A stretch of DNA of 64,000 nucleotides from Heterocephalus glaber (taxonomy: Eukaryota > Chordata > Mammalia > Rodentia > Bathyergidae), in the NCBI RefSeq assembly GCF_000247695.1, contig NW_004624781.1, positions 8,392,911 to 8,456,910 on the forward strand. Reading direction: 5' to 3'. Under the pieces are notes generated by a model that saw only the letters and a list, made by a program, of their open reading frames with translations, did not search any database and was not told the DNA's origin. Made by a program: the position numbers and the translations under genes. This document shows, one piece after another, positions 39,401 to 54,400 of the stretch (positions are counted from its first letter, which is position 1; each line of letters starts with the position of its first letter).

Positions 39401-42400
39401 AGCGCTGCTCCTCACATTCTACCTCCTGGAGCTTCTCCTCAAACCACTAAAACACACAAGGCCAGAGCAGCAGGGGTTATGTGTGGAGGTACAGAGCAGT
39501 CTTTTCCTAGCAGGTTTTGCTGTTACTGTTTTGTTCTGAAAGGAACTGAATTTTTTTAATGGAAAGTCTCTGTCAGACATTGAAGGACTTCTAACTCATA
39601 GCCTAGGGGTGGAGGAAGCCAAGAGGCATAGAGCTACTCACAATGTCTGATTCATTCATCTTGATGGTCATTTTGCTGACTGCATCTGTGGCTTTGTTGA
39701 ACATCTTGAGGAGACCAGCACTGCTCAAGGTCTGGGTCCCCACAGCACGTGGCAGCTACAAGACCAAGAAGGCGGGGATGCCAAGTTATCTGCTGCCCCT
39801 ATTTTAGGTTCAGAAGAATTAGTATCCATCAGATGACATGCCCAAAACTTGCTGAACAAATATTTGAACTGTAGATGGGTTGTAATCTTAGGCAGTTACA
39901 TCAATCTAAAACTAGTATATGCAAACAAAAACTTAAAAAGCCATGTTAAAAAGAGTCAGTAAAATTTTCATTGTTTGATATTATCTGTAGAAGGACTGGG
40001 AGTGTTATGTGGCCAGGTGACCTCACATGGAGTGTGTCTGCCCGTCCAGGCGTGGACTGCTTAAATACCGTGCAGACTTTTGTGAAAAGTCACTGGTGCC
40101 TTTGGGTTAGTCTCCTACTCTGCACACTGCTGGACTGAAGTTGTGTTATGATCCCACTGAGGTTTCCTCAGTGAATAAGTGTCCAAGGACAGGAGCACCA
40201 TTTATTTAGATTGAGGCTACTTTTACTTTGTAGACTATGCTAAAAAGTTAAAATTTTAGTTCTCTGGACTTTACAAAAGTGTTTCTCAAGTTGGGACCAT
40301 TTCCCCTCCAGGGGACACTTGGCAATGATCTGGGCATTTGGAGATGATCTGGGTTGTTACAAATGGGGAGGGAGGGCTCCTGACATCTAGCGGGTCCAGG
40401 CCACGGATGGTGCTAAAACTTGCTGCCATACACAGGACGCCCTGACCACAGAGTATAACCCGGCCCAGGGTCCACAGTGCTGGTGTGGATGAGCCCTGCT
40501 CTAGGAGTATGGAGGAAAGGACAAGGCAGCAAAAGAGAAGAAAGGATTCAGGAACACCAGAGGAAGAAGTAAAAGATTTAAAGCACTTGACAGAGACATT
40601 TTAATTAAATTCGTCTTGGAAAAGAAAAATCCCAAAGACTTAGTATAAATTTTTTCATTTGACTAACAGTCTATATAAATACATATTAGAAAAAGATTTA
40701 AAAATTAAAATGACAGTCTTATCCTGTCACTTGCTTCCTCCTAATGTTCTGGGATAAAATACTGTTTTATTCTAGTGTTTCTTTTGATCCAGAATGACTT
40801 AATTGTTACTTCAAAGATAATTACAAGCTATTTCATGCTTCCCTTTTTGTAATGCCTTTAACAGATGCTTCTACATACTAGTATTTCTACATACCTTCTA
40901 TTTATGGTGAGAAGGAAGTATTTATTGTTTGATATATTTTATTTAGTTCTTCAGCTATTAGCAACTGGACTATCTCCAGTTTTTCACAATCATGAACAAC
41001 CCACGCATAGCCTGTAACAAAGACTGTCCACTTGAATCAACACTTTTGCTAACATGGCCGTTCTGTGGTCTTTGGTAACTGGTTTTTAACCAGTGCCCTT
41101 CAGCTCCTGGTACAAAATACTCTTTCAATTTAAGCCAAGTAGTAACCCATAAAAGACATACCATGGACCTGCCAAACAGATCACTGTTAATCCAGGAAGA
41201 TAAAACTAGGTTGCTGTTGGACCTCTACGACCAGTTGCTTGTGACTCCAGGCATAGCTACTTTATTTCAAAGGCTGAAAACTACTTGCCATTCTTGGGGG
41301 GTCACATAAAACTAGGATATAGTCTGGTACTATATGTTAGGTGCTCAAATAGATATTGGTGGAAGGAGCTAGTTTCATTATGGATAGATATAAATTATGA
41401 AATTCAGTTTTGTACAATACTAACCTCTTCTTTTTCCAAAAACTCCCTGACGTCAGGGTCTTGTAACATGGTGGGATGGTTCACAACCCTCTGAAGGTAC
41501 CTGAAGGGTAGACAGGTATCTGGTTATCTGATCTGGCCTCAGAAGGTACTGGGTGTTGTACAGCGCTGGTGAGGCACCATATCTTTCACTACTTAAAAGG
41601 TTCTAAGATATGGCACTTTAAGTAGGACTCTGCTTATAAAGCAGGGCTCTGCTTATAAAGCAGGGCTCTGCTTTTAAGTACATTCAAGTTCATGTTCTTT
41701 TCAAAAAAAGGAAGGGAAAAATAACTGGTGAGGGCCAGGCATGGTGGCACACACCTTTAATCCCAGCACTCAGGAAGCTGAGCAGGAGGACCACACTTTG
41801 AGCCCACCGTTGGCTACATAGTGAGTTTGGGGCTAGCCTGAGCTATGTGACAGCATGTCTCAAACAAGCGAAAACAAAAACCAACAAAAATGGTGAGAAA
41901 GAAACTTCATGTCAGGCACACATGCAGATTACACCAGCTACTTGTGAGGCTGAGGCGGGAGGAACCCAAGTTCAAGGCCAGCCTGAACAACTTAGAACCT
42001 GTCTCAACAAAGTTTTTAAAAGGCAGCAATGGGGTATGGTGTGGTGGGGTGGGGTGGAGAGGCCTGAAGATGTAGCTCAGTGGTAGCCTTAGCCCCTCAA
42101 AGATAAATAAATAAATTTTAAAAAAGAAACCTCAGAGCCATTCAAATTAGACTATCAAAAATGTGATTGTTGGGCCGGGGATTTAGCTCAGTGGTTTCAC
42201 CGCCTTCTGCACATGTGCAAGGACCCGAGTTCAATCCCCAGTACCAAAAAAGAAAATGTGATTGTCAGCTCACTCAGAATGGGGAAAGAAAAGATGGTCT
42301 ATGACTAAGGTAGGAAGGTAAGAGACTAAGGAAAAGTTATTAAAGATAATATGGAGGCATGGCCCTTTAATTCACTCAAGTATCATTTCTAGTAACTGAA

Positions 42401-45400
42401 GCTAACATCTCATAATTAAGTCTCAGTTTCAGCTTCTTGTTCTCAAGTTATTATAAACATCGCTATGGAGCACCTACCTTTCTAGAGCAGCCCTTCGTTT
42501 TTCAAGAAATTCTGCAGAAGAAGAATCTTCTTTCCCAACTTTCACTTTTGTCATTCCTAGAATAGAATTTAAAAGGCAAAATAAGCAGAATTCATGTGAA
42601 GGAGAAATCTATTTTAAAGTCATCAGGAGGAAAGGCAACAAGAAGAGGACTACAGAGGCTCTTCTGGGCCTCTTCTGGGTCACGAGCAGGCCCGAACTAA
42701 AGGTTCCTACATGAGAGCTGTCTTTTAAATGACTCTGCGTGTACTGAAGGTTCTAAACTCTAGGACTTCCAGAGTATATTTTCTTTAAAAAAACAAAAAA
42801 GCCACTAGACTCTGAATATAGATTAACAATCAATTGATGACAATGGGGGAGTTCTCCCCCCACCCCCAAATCAGTTTCGTACATTTCAGCATAGAGAGAA
42901 CAACAATCATTTAATACTCCTGGTTAAGAAAATATAAAGCACAAACAAAACTGGTAGCAAAAACCACAGCCTACTCTGTGCACCTAAGGAAAGAAAATGT
43001 GTCAGAATATGCTATTTTTCTAAACCTCAAAGTAAAAACATGCTGGACATGCCTCTTTGCCAACCATTACATTCCACACAGTGCACTAAGCAGTAAGTGT
43101 ATTCAGAAAGAATGCAAAGGGAGACCTCCATGGAGCTGCAGACCTCGGGCTTACTCACCTATGAGGCTCTTCTCAGGTGGAGGAGGGACAATGAAGCCAT
43201 TCTGAGAATGCTTCTCGGAAAGCTTCTCATAAAGACCCAGAAAGTCACTGAATCTTCTTTTCACTGCAAACTGTTTACTTCTGAACATGGGTAAGCTTGT
43301 CTTGGGGAAAGAAAAAAACACAAGGCATTTTCATTCCAAATATGGGATGAATGGGTATCTTAAAAGCCATCTAGCTGACATCAAAGAGCTCTATTTCCCA
43401 GATCCCTGCTCTTCAGCTACAGAGCAAATCACTTTCTTCTTCCCAGGCAGAGATGCTTTTACTCTTGAGCTGTATCCCCTATTGGTACTCTGTGAGTCTC
43501 AGAAGTCCTATTTAGAGAAATGAATTTAAAGTCATAAAATTAAATTTATAGGATTATAAGGACAATTAAACCACCATGTGGCACATGCCTGGAATGCCAG
43601 GACTCTGGGAGGCTGAGGCAGGAGGATCACAAAGTCAAGCCCAGTCTGAGCAACTCTTAGTGACTTAGCAAGACCCTGTCTTAAAATAAAAAATAAAAAA
43701 GGACTGGAGATGTAGCTCAGTGCAAAGGCCCTGCGTTCAATCCCGAGTGCCACACATGCACATGCACACACAAAGACATCAATTAAACTTAGATACAGTC
43801 TCTTTCCAGGTTAAGAACACACAAATGTTGAATTAGCATAAAGGTAGAATTCTGTGATCAACTAATTCATCCTTTACTGACTTAAAGGTCTTGGCTGCTG
43901 GAACTAAAGCCTACAATCTGAAGATGAGAGAGACTAGAATGCTGAGTGCTTCCACGAGGGGAAGGGAGGAATCAGATGCAGTGTCTAAACTGCAGACCTT
44001 AACTTCTCAAGTGTCAGGAGATTTGGCCCTCACAGGAGCAGGCTAACAAGTACAGTAATACCTTGGTTCATGAATGCTTCTGTTTGCAAACAATTCTGTT
44101 CACAAATAAAAACGTTTGGCAAAACCTTGCTTCCGTTTGAAAACTCCACATCAGGTGACAAACACAACCACGGCCATCTTCCCAAAAATCGTAAAACAGA
44201 TTTAAGTTCATAAACTGAGGTAACACTGTACTAGCAAGACAATACAAAAAGACCAGTAAAAAGGCAAGGTCTATACTGTAATGGGAGGCTACTTTATACT
44301 CAACCGGGAGGCAGAATGTGAGGGGGTTGGCCTTGCCAGCTGTTGGCAAGGTGGTGAGTCAACGGGAACTTTTATAGACTGGCGATGGGAGTACAAGATG
44401 GTACAAAGTCTTCAGGAAATAGTTTATGTTCCTTGTGTTCACCATTTGCAGCAGACCTGGTACAGGGTGACCTCCAGTCACATGCCCTAGGGAAACCCTT
44501 CCATGGGTGCACTGGAGATGTGCAGGACAGGGTGTGATTTCCTGTTACAACAACTGGGAGGATGTCTCACAGCAGGAGAGCAGAAGGATACACTGGTGTA
44601 TCCCCAGGGTGGACTAACCACAACTGTGCCCAGCCAGGACAGGCTGAGAGACAATGCTAAGAGATCACTATTTTCAGCATGACACTATTTTCAGGAAACT
44701 CAAAAACAAACCAAAATAGCCTGTTACTCAGAGATACACGTGTAAAGACATTTTATTAAGGAAATGAGAGAGAGCTGAGGACAGTAGTCACTCAAGTATG
44801 AAAGCAGGGCACATGACAGAGAAATGTGAAGGCTGGAGACAGTGGTACTATTCTCAGAACTGGTTGTAGGTTCAGGGCTTCATTTTATTGTACTTCACCA
44901 CTGGCATGTAACAGTATAAGGTTTCTTGGCTTTGTTTTTTTGTAGTACTGGGGATTGAAAGCAAGGCCTTAACACTGAACGACATGGCCAGCTCTTTTTA
45001 TTATTTTTGAAATGGTCTCAAAATAAGTTCTCCAAGGGCCAGGGATTTAGCTCAGTGGTTCCAGCACCTGCCTCGCAAGCGCAAGGTCCCGAGTTCAATC
45101 CCCAGTACCAAAAGAAAAAAGAAAAAAGAAAAAATAAGTTGCCCAGACAGGGCTCAATATTGAGATTCACCTGCCTCAGCTTCCCAGGGTACTAGGATAC
45201 ACGTATGCACCACTATGCCTGGGTTTGTTTTTGTTTTGTTTTTGAGATGGGATCTCAGTATTTTGCCCAGGCTGGTCTCAAACTCCTGGGCTCAAGTGAC
45301 TCTCCTGATTTAGCCTCCCAAGTAGCTGGGATTATAGTATGCACCACCAACCCAGCTACACTGTGTAAGTTTTGTACACATTAAAACTGTATTTAAAGGG

Positions 45401-48400
45401 GGCCGGGGATTTAACTCAGTGGTTCTTCTGCCTGCCTCACAAGCACAAAGACCCAAGTTCGATCCCCGGTACCAAAAAAAAAAAAAAAACAGCTGCATTT
45501 AAAAAGACCAGATTTGAGGGACAAAAGGTTAAAGTTAATATTAAAAGAAAGTGTGTACATGAAACCTCATAAGAACTGAGGATTTAAGAATAGGTAATTA
45601 CCTTTGGTTTAGGGCAATCCACCAAAGAAGCTCTAAGGTACATAGCTCTTACTGGAGATGAGGCAAAAATGAGACATACTCTATGTCTTAATAACTTACA
45701 GCCAAGCATGGTGGCACACGCCTGTAATTCCAGCACTCTGGGAGGCTGAGACAAGAGGATGACAAGTTCAAGCCCAGCCTGGGCAACTTAGTGATTTAGC
45801 GAGACCTAGTTTCAAAATTAAAAAAAAAAAATTTTAAGGGATGGGGGGATGTAGTTCAGTGGCAATACCCTAGGTTCAACCTCCAGTACCATAAAAATAA
45901 AACAAAACAAAAACAACAAAGGACTTGTGAAGTTTCACTTATAAGAATATTGGGCATGACTGTAATCCCAGCACTGGGGAGGCTGAGGCAGGAGGATTGC
46001 CATGAGTTCGAGGCTAGCCTGGGCTACACAGTGAGTTCAAGGCCAGGCTGAACTACATAGGGAGACCTTGTCTCAAAAAAAAAGAATACTGGAAAGGCTC
46101 AGCCTAGAGTACCCAGATAAGGGGATGTAGGCTGACTACATCCTGAGTAAACCTGAAAGAAAATGTTGGCAAAGAAGCCAAAAAATACCCAGAAATACTG
46201 TGAATGATTAAGGCAGGCTTGTTGGCATGAGCGGTGGAGTCTGTCGAGGTGGACATGGGCAGGGTCACCAGGACTCACCTGTGTGGTGACTTTGTAGGCC
46301 ACATAGGCATTCATACCATCCCCTGTGGGAGAAGAAAGAGCAGAGGATTACCCTGTAGACCAAGCAATACTATGCCAGTAACATTTAACCAGGAACCACA
46401 AGCCTTAGGAACTCTGTAGAAGGGCAAGAAGGGCTTTTTTCATCACTAAATTTTATACACAGTCCTAGAATCCAGTTCCTACTTTGCCTCTGGGCTTCCA
46501 CGGCACTTATCATGTCCCCATGGATGCTGGCAGGGCCCAGTGCGAGTCAGACAAGAGAGTCAGCCCTGTTCCAAAGCCAGGCTCCATTTATGCCTTCCAC
46601 AAAGCAGCAGTGGATACTGACAATCCATCAGTTGTTCCCATGCCAATATTTGGGCTGGTCACACACATCTGTCCAAAACCAAACAATTCTCTTCCTGTAT
46701 AAAGCAGAAGAAGAAGGAAGCAACTGATGCAAAAGGAAACAAGTAGTTCTACCCTAGGCCAGCTCTGGGCTTGGTTTGCTCTTTCAGAAATACCGTCACG
46801 GGCCCTCCTCTCTACGGGCGGACACTGACCTCTCTGATCTAACATGTTCATCCAGAGCAAAGGGCTTGGCAGGAAGACACTTGGGCTGCCTGATGTCATA
46901 CAAATCTCCCTTTCCTGGAGGAATTATTTTCATGAAAAAGCCTTTGACTATTAAATAATCTGGGATTCAAGCAACTGTTTTTCTCTGTGGTAGTGTCCTG
47001 ACGTAGACCACTTGAGGAGAGAAAGACCCCATTGACTCCCTGAGCCAGAAAGACACACACTGGAACCTAGACAGACACAGCTCCCATGCAGGACAAGGGT
47101 GTTCTGGGTTGGTCTGATTCCCTTCCTCCTTCACCCCTGGTTCTTCTCCACACCAAACGGGAAAGCTTAGGTCAACAATTAATAGTTGCATAAGCTCCTA
47201 ACCTGGTTCTGGGCTGACAAGGGGCAGTCCTGGGTCAGCGGGGTCTCACAATGCAACTTGGTTTCAATGGGACGGCTGGAAATGTCTACTCTTCTAAGCA
47301 TACAGAGAAGATGACAGGCCATGGGGCCATGTCTGCTCTACCTCCACAACCCCTACACCCAAAGAGGGCACCCTGAGCCAGGCAGATAGCTACAGGTTCA
47401 AGGCCAGCCTGGGCTACACAGCGAGACCTTGTCTCAAAAAAAACTAAACAAAGAGGGTACCTGATATAGAAATAAGATAAGCTTTAGGTTCCTGGGGAGG
47501 GTGGTGGCCAGGCTGGCCTGATGCGGGCAGGGAAGTTTGAAAGCACCTGGTGGGGCCCTTTCTTCCCAGGGTCTGGGCACCCTGAACTGGGCCCCACCCC
47601 TGCCATGCCCAACCCAGCCCAGCCCAGCTCAGCCAAGGAAGAGACTTAAACCTAGAGAAGTGACTAATTCAAGGTCAGTGTTGGGAATGGAATCCAGGCC
47701 TGAGTTCCTTGCTGAACTGCACTATCTTGAGAATTCCACACCATTCATTTTATGGATAAAACCACTGAGATAGAATAGTCACCTCACCCCTGGAGCCTCA
47801 CACAACTCTTCTCCCATTCAAGTGACCACAGGTGAGACATGATCAGTGATTAAGAATGTGACTTTGGGGCTGGGGATTTAGCTCAGTGGTTTTGTGGCCT
47901 GCTGTACAGGCGCAAGGACCTGAGTTTGATCCCTGGTACCAAAAAAAAAAAAAAAAAAANNNNNNNNNNNNNNNNNNNNNNNNNNNNNNNNNNNNNNNNN
48001 NNNNNNNNNNNNNNNNNNNNNNNNNNNNNNNNNNNNNNNNNNNNNNNNNNNNNNNNNNNNNNNNNNNNNNNNNNNNNNNNNNNNNNNNNNNNNNNNNNNN
48101 NNNNNNNNNNNNNNNNNNNNNNNNNNNNNNNNNNNNNNNNNNNNNNNNNNNNNNNNNNNNNNNNNNNNNNNNNNNNNNNNNNNNNNNNNNNNNNNNNNNN
48201 NNNNNNNNNNNNNNNNNNNNNNNNNNNNNNNNNNNNNNNNNNNNNNNNNNNNNNNNNNNNNNNNNNNNNNNNNNNNNNNNNNNNNNNNNNNNNNNNNNNN
48301 NNNNNNNNNNNNNNNNNNNNNNNNNNNNNNNNNNNNNNNNNNNNNNNNNNNNNNNNNNNNNNNNNNNNNNNNNNNNNNNNNNNNNNNNNNNNNNNNNNNN

Positions 48401-51400
48401 NNNNNNNNNNNNNNNNNNNNNNNNNNNNNNNNNNNNNNNNNNNNNNNNNNNNNNNNNNNNNNNNNNNNNNNNNNNNNNGCACATATATCACTGTGGTATG
48501 ATTCTTTTAACTCTTTGGGGAAGATACCCAGCAGGGGAATAGCTGGGTCATATGGGACCTCTAGTCCTAGTTCTTTGAGGTATCTCCATACTGACTTCCA
48601 CAGTGATTGCAAGAGTCTGCATTCCCACCAACAATGGAGAAGGGTTCCTTTCTCCCCACAACCCCACCAGCATTTGTTATTCATCGATTTCTTGATAGTA
48701 GGCATTCTTTCTGGGGTGAGGTGGAACCTCAGGGTTGTTTTCATCTGCATCTCTTGAGAATGAGGAGTGATGTTGAACATTTTTTCATATATTTGTTTGC
48801 TGCTTTTACTTCTTTGTCTGAGACATGTCTGTTCATTTCAGATGCCCATTTTTGAATTGGGTCTTTGAATTTGGGGAGGGGTCTGATTTTTTTTCAATTC
48901 TTTATATATTCTAGATAGTAGTCCTTTGTCTGAGGTACAGCTGCTAAAAATTTTTCCCCATATTGTAGGTTGTCTGTTAGCTCTGTTGGTGGTTTCTTTT
49001 GCAGTGCAGAAGCTTTTTAATAAGATGAGATCTTGGGGCCTAAATTCTGATGCAATTACTTGTGTGAAGTTAGGTATAGCAAGGAATCTATTGTTGAATT
49101 CTATGATGAACTTAACAGAAAAGAAAAAAGAAAAAATTAACAATTAAAGTTTAAACTGATGTACAGACTAAATAAAATGGAAGTCTTAGAAATGAAGTAT
49201 CTGAAGGCTAAAACCTTGGGGAAAAATGTCAGGAAGAGCTGGGCTGCCATGCCTGTATAGTATAAGTCTCATTCATGCTGCTGGGGTCCATCTTGCCACC
49301 TTGAGAGGATGCTCTCAACACAGATGAAAGCTGAGCTGCAAGACGGAGAGAGCTGGAGACCATATGACATCTTTTGAGCACCTGGATCGAACCAAGCCTT
49401 AACTAGTGAAACCCTGGATGTTTCCTTTACATGGGCCTACACTTTTCTTTTTATTCTCCACCCCTTATGAGAATTTGATGTTGATTTTTGTCACCTGTAG
49501 CCAGAAGTGTTTTAACTAATCAGTGCCATAAATTGTATATAGTTCTCAAAAAAAGAAAAGGTGCTTTAGAAATTATTCTGATTACCACCTACCCTTTGTT
49601 CTCCTCTTGCCTACAGATGCTTACACTGGGGGGAAAATGTAAGCTTGCTTTATAAAAGCAGTATTTAAAATTTCATTCAGCTGGGGATTTAGCTCAGTGG
49701 TGCTGCCAGCTGCCTCGAAAGCGCAAGGTCCCACGTTCGATCCCGATACCAAAAAAAAAGAAAAATTTCATTCACTGCAGAATAGTCATACTTAAATGTC
49801 CAAGAAATGAATCCCATAATTTAGTGCCCTTAAGGAAAGTCCAAATGCAAATGTACATAAAACAGCCAGGCAAGGTGCCATGCACCTGTAATCCCCACAT
49901 CCTGGGAAGCTGAGGCAGGAGGATCCTCCATTTGAGGCCAGCCTGAGCAACTTAGCAAGACCCTGTCTCAAAAGTAAAAATAAAAGAAAAAAAGGGCTAA
50001 GGATGTAGCCTCGTGTGAAGGCCCTAGGTTCAATCCCCAGTACTGAAAACAACAAACAAAAACTCACAAACAACAACAAAAGCATAACAAAGGAGCAAAG
50101 TATGCTCTTCAGATACTTTTCTTCTAGGTCAGCTGCTTTTACTAAGGCAATGTGTACAAAAAGAAACATAGTGTGTATGTAAGATCTGGAAGTAGGCTAG
50201 TAGTACAACAGTTTTTAAATATATGTAAATTTCCTAAATAATTTCAGAAAGCTGGAGATGGCATATGCAAGTACCAAGACTCTAAAATGAATACCCTGGT
50301 TAAAGTGGGATTCTGTTTTACTTAGATGTGTGTAGGAAGAAGCAGAAGGAAGTTGAATGAACAGCCCACACAAACAAAAACTGTTGTGATAAAGATCAGG
50401 ACCTGCATATGAAAAATGTTTTAATGAGCTGGTTTCTTGGCTTCAACAGGACTACAAATCCAAACCACAGTACAAGGGGAGGAAAGTTTATCACCAAAAG
50501 CAATTTGTGTTCAAATAAATCTGATCCATGAAATGATTACTCCTTACTGCTAGGATGAGTTATGTCCCCTCCGAATAGATACATTGAAGTCTTAACTCCC
50601 AGTACCTCACAATGTGAGGTTATTTGGAAACACAGCCTTTTTTTTTTTTGGTACCAGGGATTGAACTCAGGTCCTTGCGCTTGTGCAGCAGGTGACAAAA
50701 CCACTGCGCTAAATCCCTGGCCCCTGGAAAGAGTCTTAACAGATGGAATCACGAATGTGATCAGTGCCTCTATGAAATTAATGAGACTGAGACACAGACA
50801 AGCAAAGAAGGAAGGCGATGTGGAAGAATACCATGTGACAAGGCAAAGCTCAGACTGATGCATCTGCAGGCCAAGGAACATCTGAGGCCACCAAAATCTA
50901 GGAGAGGAGGGAGTGGGCCCTCCTGTACCTTCAGAGAGAGTATGCCCTGTGATACCAGAAGTTTAGACTTCTGGCCTTTAGAACTGAGAGAGTGTGTTCC
51001 AGGTGTTTTTAAGCCATCTAGTTTGTGTTACTTTGCTATAGCAGCCATAGGAAGCTAAAATACTCCTGGTTTAAGGAATATGACTTACTCAATATTAAAA
51101 CAATTAGAACCAATATTCTAATCTTTCATACTTCTTTTATGTCACTGATTTAAAGCAGCTAATAACTTGCCTAAATTATTTCCTTTTCTTCTTTCTTCCT
51201 TTCTTTTTTTCCTTCCTTTATTTCTTCCTTCCCTTCTTTTCTTTCTTTCTCCCTTCTCTCCCTTTCACTCCCTCCTTTCTTTCTGTTTCTTTTTGTGGTA
51301 CTGCAGGTTGAACCCAGGGCCTTTGCCCTGAGCCACGTCCCCAGACCTTTTCATTTTTTGAGACAGGGTTTCACTAAGTGGGATTTGGACTTGCAGTCAT

Positions 51401-54400
51401 CTTGCCTCAAGCTTCTCAAGTGCTGAGATTTCAGAGCCATTATGGGTTTTTTTTGCTGTTGTTGTTGTTGTTGTTTTTTGGTACCGGGGATCAAACTCAG
51501 GACAGTGCAATTGCGAGGCAGGTGGCAGAACCACTGAGCTAAATCCCTGGCCCTCAAGAGCTGAGATTTAAAATTAATGTGGTAATAGAATATTCATAAT
51601 ACTAGACTATTAGAGAGGCAAGAGAGAATCCTAGACATGTGATCCCAAGTTCTGATCCTGGCTTTACCACTGTGCTCTAATGGGAGAGTTACTTTCTTTT
51701 TGGTCCTCAATTTCCTGTACCAATAAATGCGGGAATTGTATACAATGCTCAGAAATATCCTACCAGTACAAACACTCCAGGAAAACTAAATACCAACAGT
51801 TTAATGACAACCGGTTTTTCATTTGTTTTTTTAAAGGAGGAAAGGTTTATTGTAGCTTACGACAAGTTTTGGCATAAAGTCTAATTAGGTTTTACAAATG
51901 CCTGTCCCTAGTTCCAAATAGACAAAGGGTTAAGAATCACACTGTTCCTCTTGTTATATTTTTCTATTAACCATATAAACACCATCCTGTTTAAGAGGAG
52001 GAAGTTCTGTATAACCTCTTCTATAAGGAACTATACCTAGAACAAGGAACTGTTGTCTGCTAATAACTCTTACTAACCTGGGACAAAAGAGAGTATCCTA
52101 AAAATCCAAATCTAGCCAAAGTTAAGAATCATGTTCGTTGAAAATCTAACTCCAGGGCTGGGGATTTAGCTCAGTGCTTTCGCTGCCTGCTGCGCAAGTG
52201 CAAGGACCCGAGTTCGATCCCCGGTACCAAAATGAAAATCTAACTCCAATTTCACTAAAATTCAACTTGACTTCTTTAGTCTTATATCGACGGTACAGGA
52301 TAGATAAATAACATGTAGCAAGAGTTTCCAACTACTACTACTTTTTTTTTTTTCCTTTCTTATACTGAGATTGAACTCAGAACCTTCGCACTGAACTATG
52401 TTCCTTACCCCCTTCTTTTTTTTTGGTACCATGGATCAAACTCAGGACCTTGCACTTGCCAGGAAGGTGCAGTGCCACTGAGCTACATACTCAGCCCACC
52501 CAGCCCTCTTTTTTTTGGGGGGGGGCGGGTACTGGGGATCAAACTCAGGACCTTGCCACTGACCTAAATCCCCAGCCCCAAGACCTTATTTCCTGAGATA
52601 GGATATCACTAAATTGATAACACTGCCTAAATTGGGCTCAAATTTGTGATTCTTCTGCCTCAGCCTCCCTGAGTGCTGGCATTACAGGCATGCACTGCCA
52701 TATGTGGCAGTTTCAAACTTACAAGAATAATAATAGGTTCCATTATCCTCAAATTTTAGAACATGTAGCTTTAGAGTGCTTAAATGGAATTTATGATTTC
52801 AAAAGGGAATGAAATGGTTTTATTGACTCTGAGGGGGGAGGCAATGTTTGAGTTTTAAAAAGAGAATAGTATATTTGATGCCTCTGATTTCCTTCTTAAA
52901 GCTAAGAAAAGCCTGTGTAACGTACTGTGTAACAGCTCTCTCTGGCCTTGGGAAGAGAGGTAGGGCTGAATCTTTAAAAGAAAGATACTGATGAAATGCT
53001 TCACTTTAGCTGGCTCAGCTGTGGAGGTAGCCACCCCTAAATTAGCGACCCATGCTTTTCAAAGCTCCATTCTGACATCACCAGTCCCAAGGACACTTAC
53101 CAATCTTCTCAGGATCGGTAATACCAACTGTCAAATCAAATTGATCCTCTTGTTCTTCTTCCTCTAGCTTTTTAAAGAAAAGACAAATCATAAGAGTTTA
53201 TATAAAAGGGCTATTGGGCCGAGTTCGACCCCCGGTACCAAAAAAAGAACAACAAAAATAAAAGGGCTATTAATTTTACCCTAGATTATCTTTATATCAA
53301 CATAAGAAAATTAATATGTACCCTTCTGTGGGTTAGTGTTCAGCTTTATCCATTCTCAATGATTCCAATGAACCAACTCCCACCATTTTAAGTTGGGAGC
53401 CAGCTCACAGATCGGTTTTAAAATTTTTTTCAGTAACAGGGATTAAACCCAGGGCCTCATGCATGCTGGGCAAGCACTTTAGTACTGAGCTTGAAGATGT
53501 AGCTAAGTTGCCCAGATAGGACTTGAACTTCCAATCCTCCTGCCTCAGCCTCCTGAGTAGCTGGGATTACAAGCATGCACTACCACATGCAGCTCATGGG
53601 TCTTTGATACATCCATTCCCTTAAAACCTTTTTCTGATGACAATGAAAAATTACTAGATTTTGGAAGACCTGCCTCTTTCAAGCTATGGAGGGAGTAAGG
53701 ACAGACTAGATTCCGAAATATGGGAGCTTCAGACACCAAATATGATTAGTGACCATTGAAAGTTTTTGTGCTTTTTCCTCCAGGCAGTAGAAAACTCTGA
53801 TCCAACAAAGGTTTCTTTATTGCATGGGTGGCAAACCTATGGCACACATACCGCAGCTAGCTATTTGTTATCACTGAATGTTCTAAAAGATTCACCATCA
53901 CTGACTGCACTGGATTCTGGCTGTCCATTAACCAAAGGTCTCCTTCAGTAATCATAAATATTTTCTAAAGTTCTCACTCAACTGAACTTTGGATTAGTAA
54001 CCCACACAGTCCTAAAAATCTGAAAGCAACAAGACTAGTAAGCACAGTCTCACCTCCTCATAGTTTGGCTGGGACTTAGAAGAATTTGTGGCTTCTTGTG
54101 GAGGCAGAGAAATGAGTGTTTTGGCAGGGACCTTTTGATTATTTTGTGTGCTGTCCAGGGATAGCTCCACTGTGGCATCTAAAAACAGTTGATATTTTAA
54201 AATGAAGGTCAGTAATGGGTCTTTGATGGCTGAACTTCAGTTCACTGGGCTGACACACACACACACACACAAAATAGCAAGCATTCTTTTTTTTTTTTTT
54301 TTTTTGTAGTACTAGGGATTGAACTCAGGGCCTTTGCATTAAGCTACACCCCCAGCCCTTTTTTATTTTGAGATAGGGTCTCACTAAGTTGCTCCATTGC

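Noticed and set aside
47843..48780. Long ORFs spanning the N gap
   Set aside because: Their length comes from translating N. Only the L1-derived end is real sequence.
49250..49560. Possible ancient repeat next to the L1 (CACCTGGATCGAACCAAGCC)
   Set aside because: Some wording is familiar from old mammalian repeats, but I could not name a family or find its ends.
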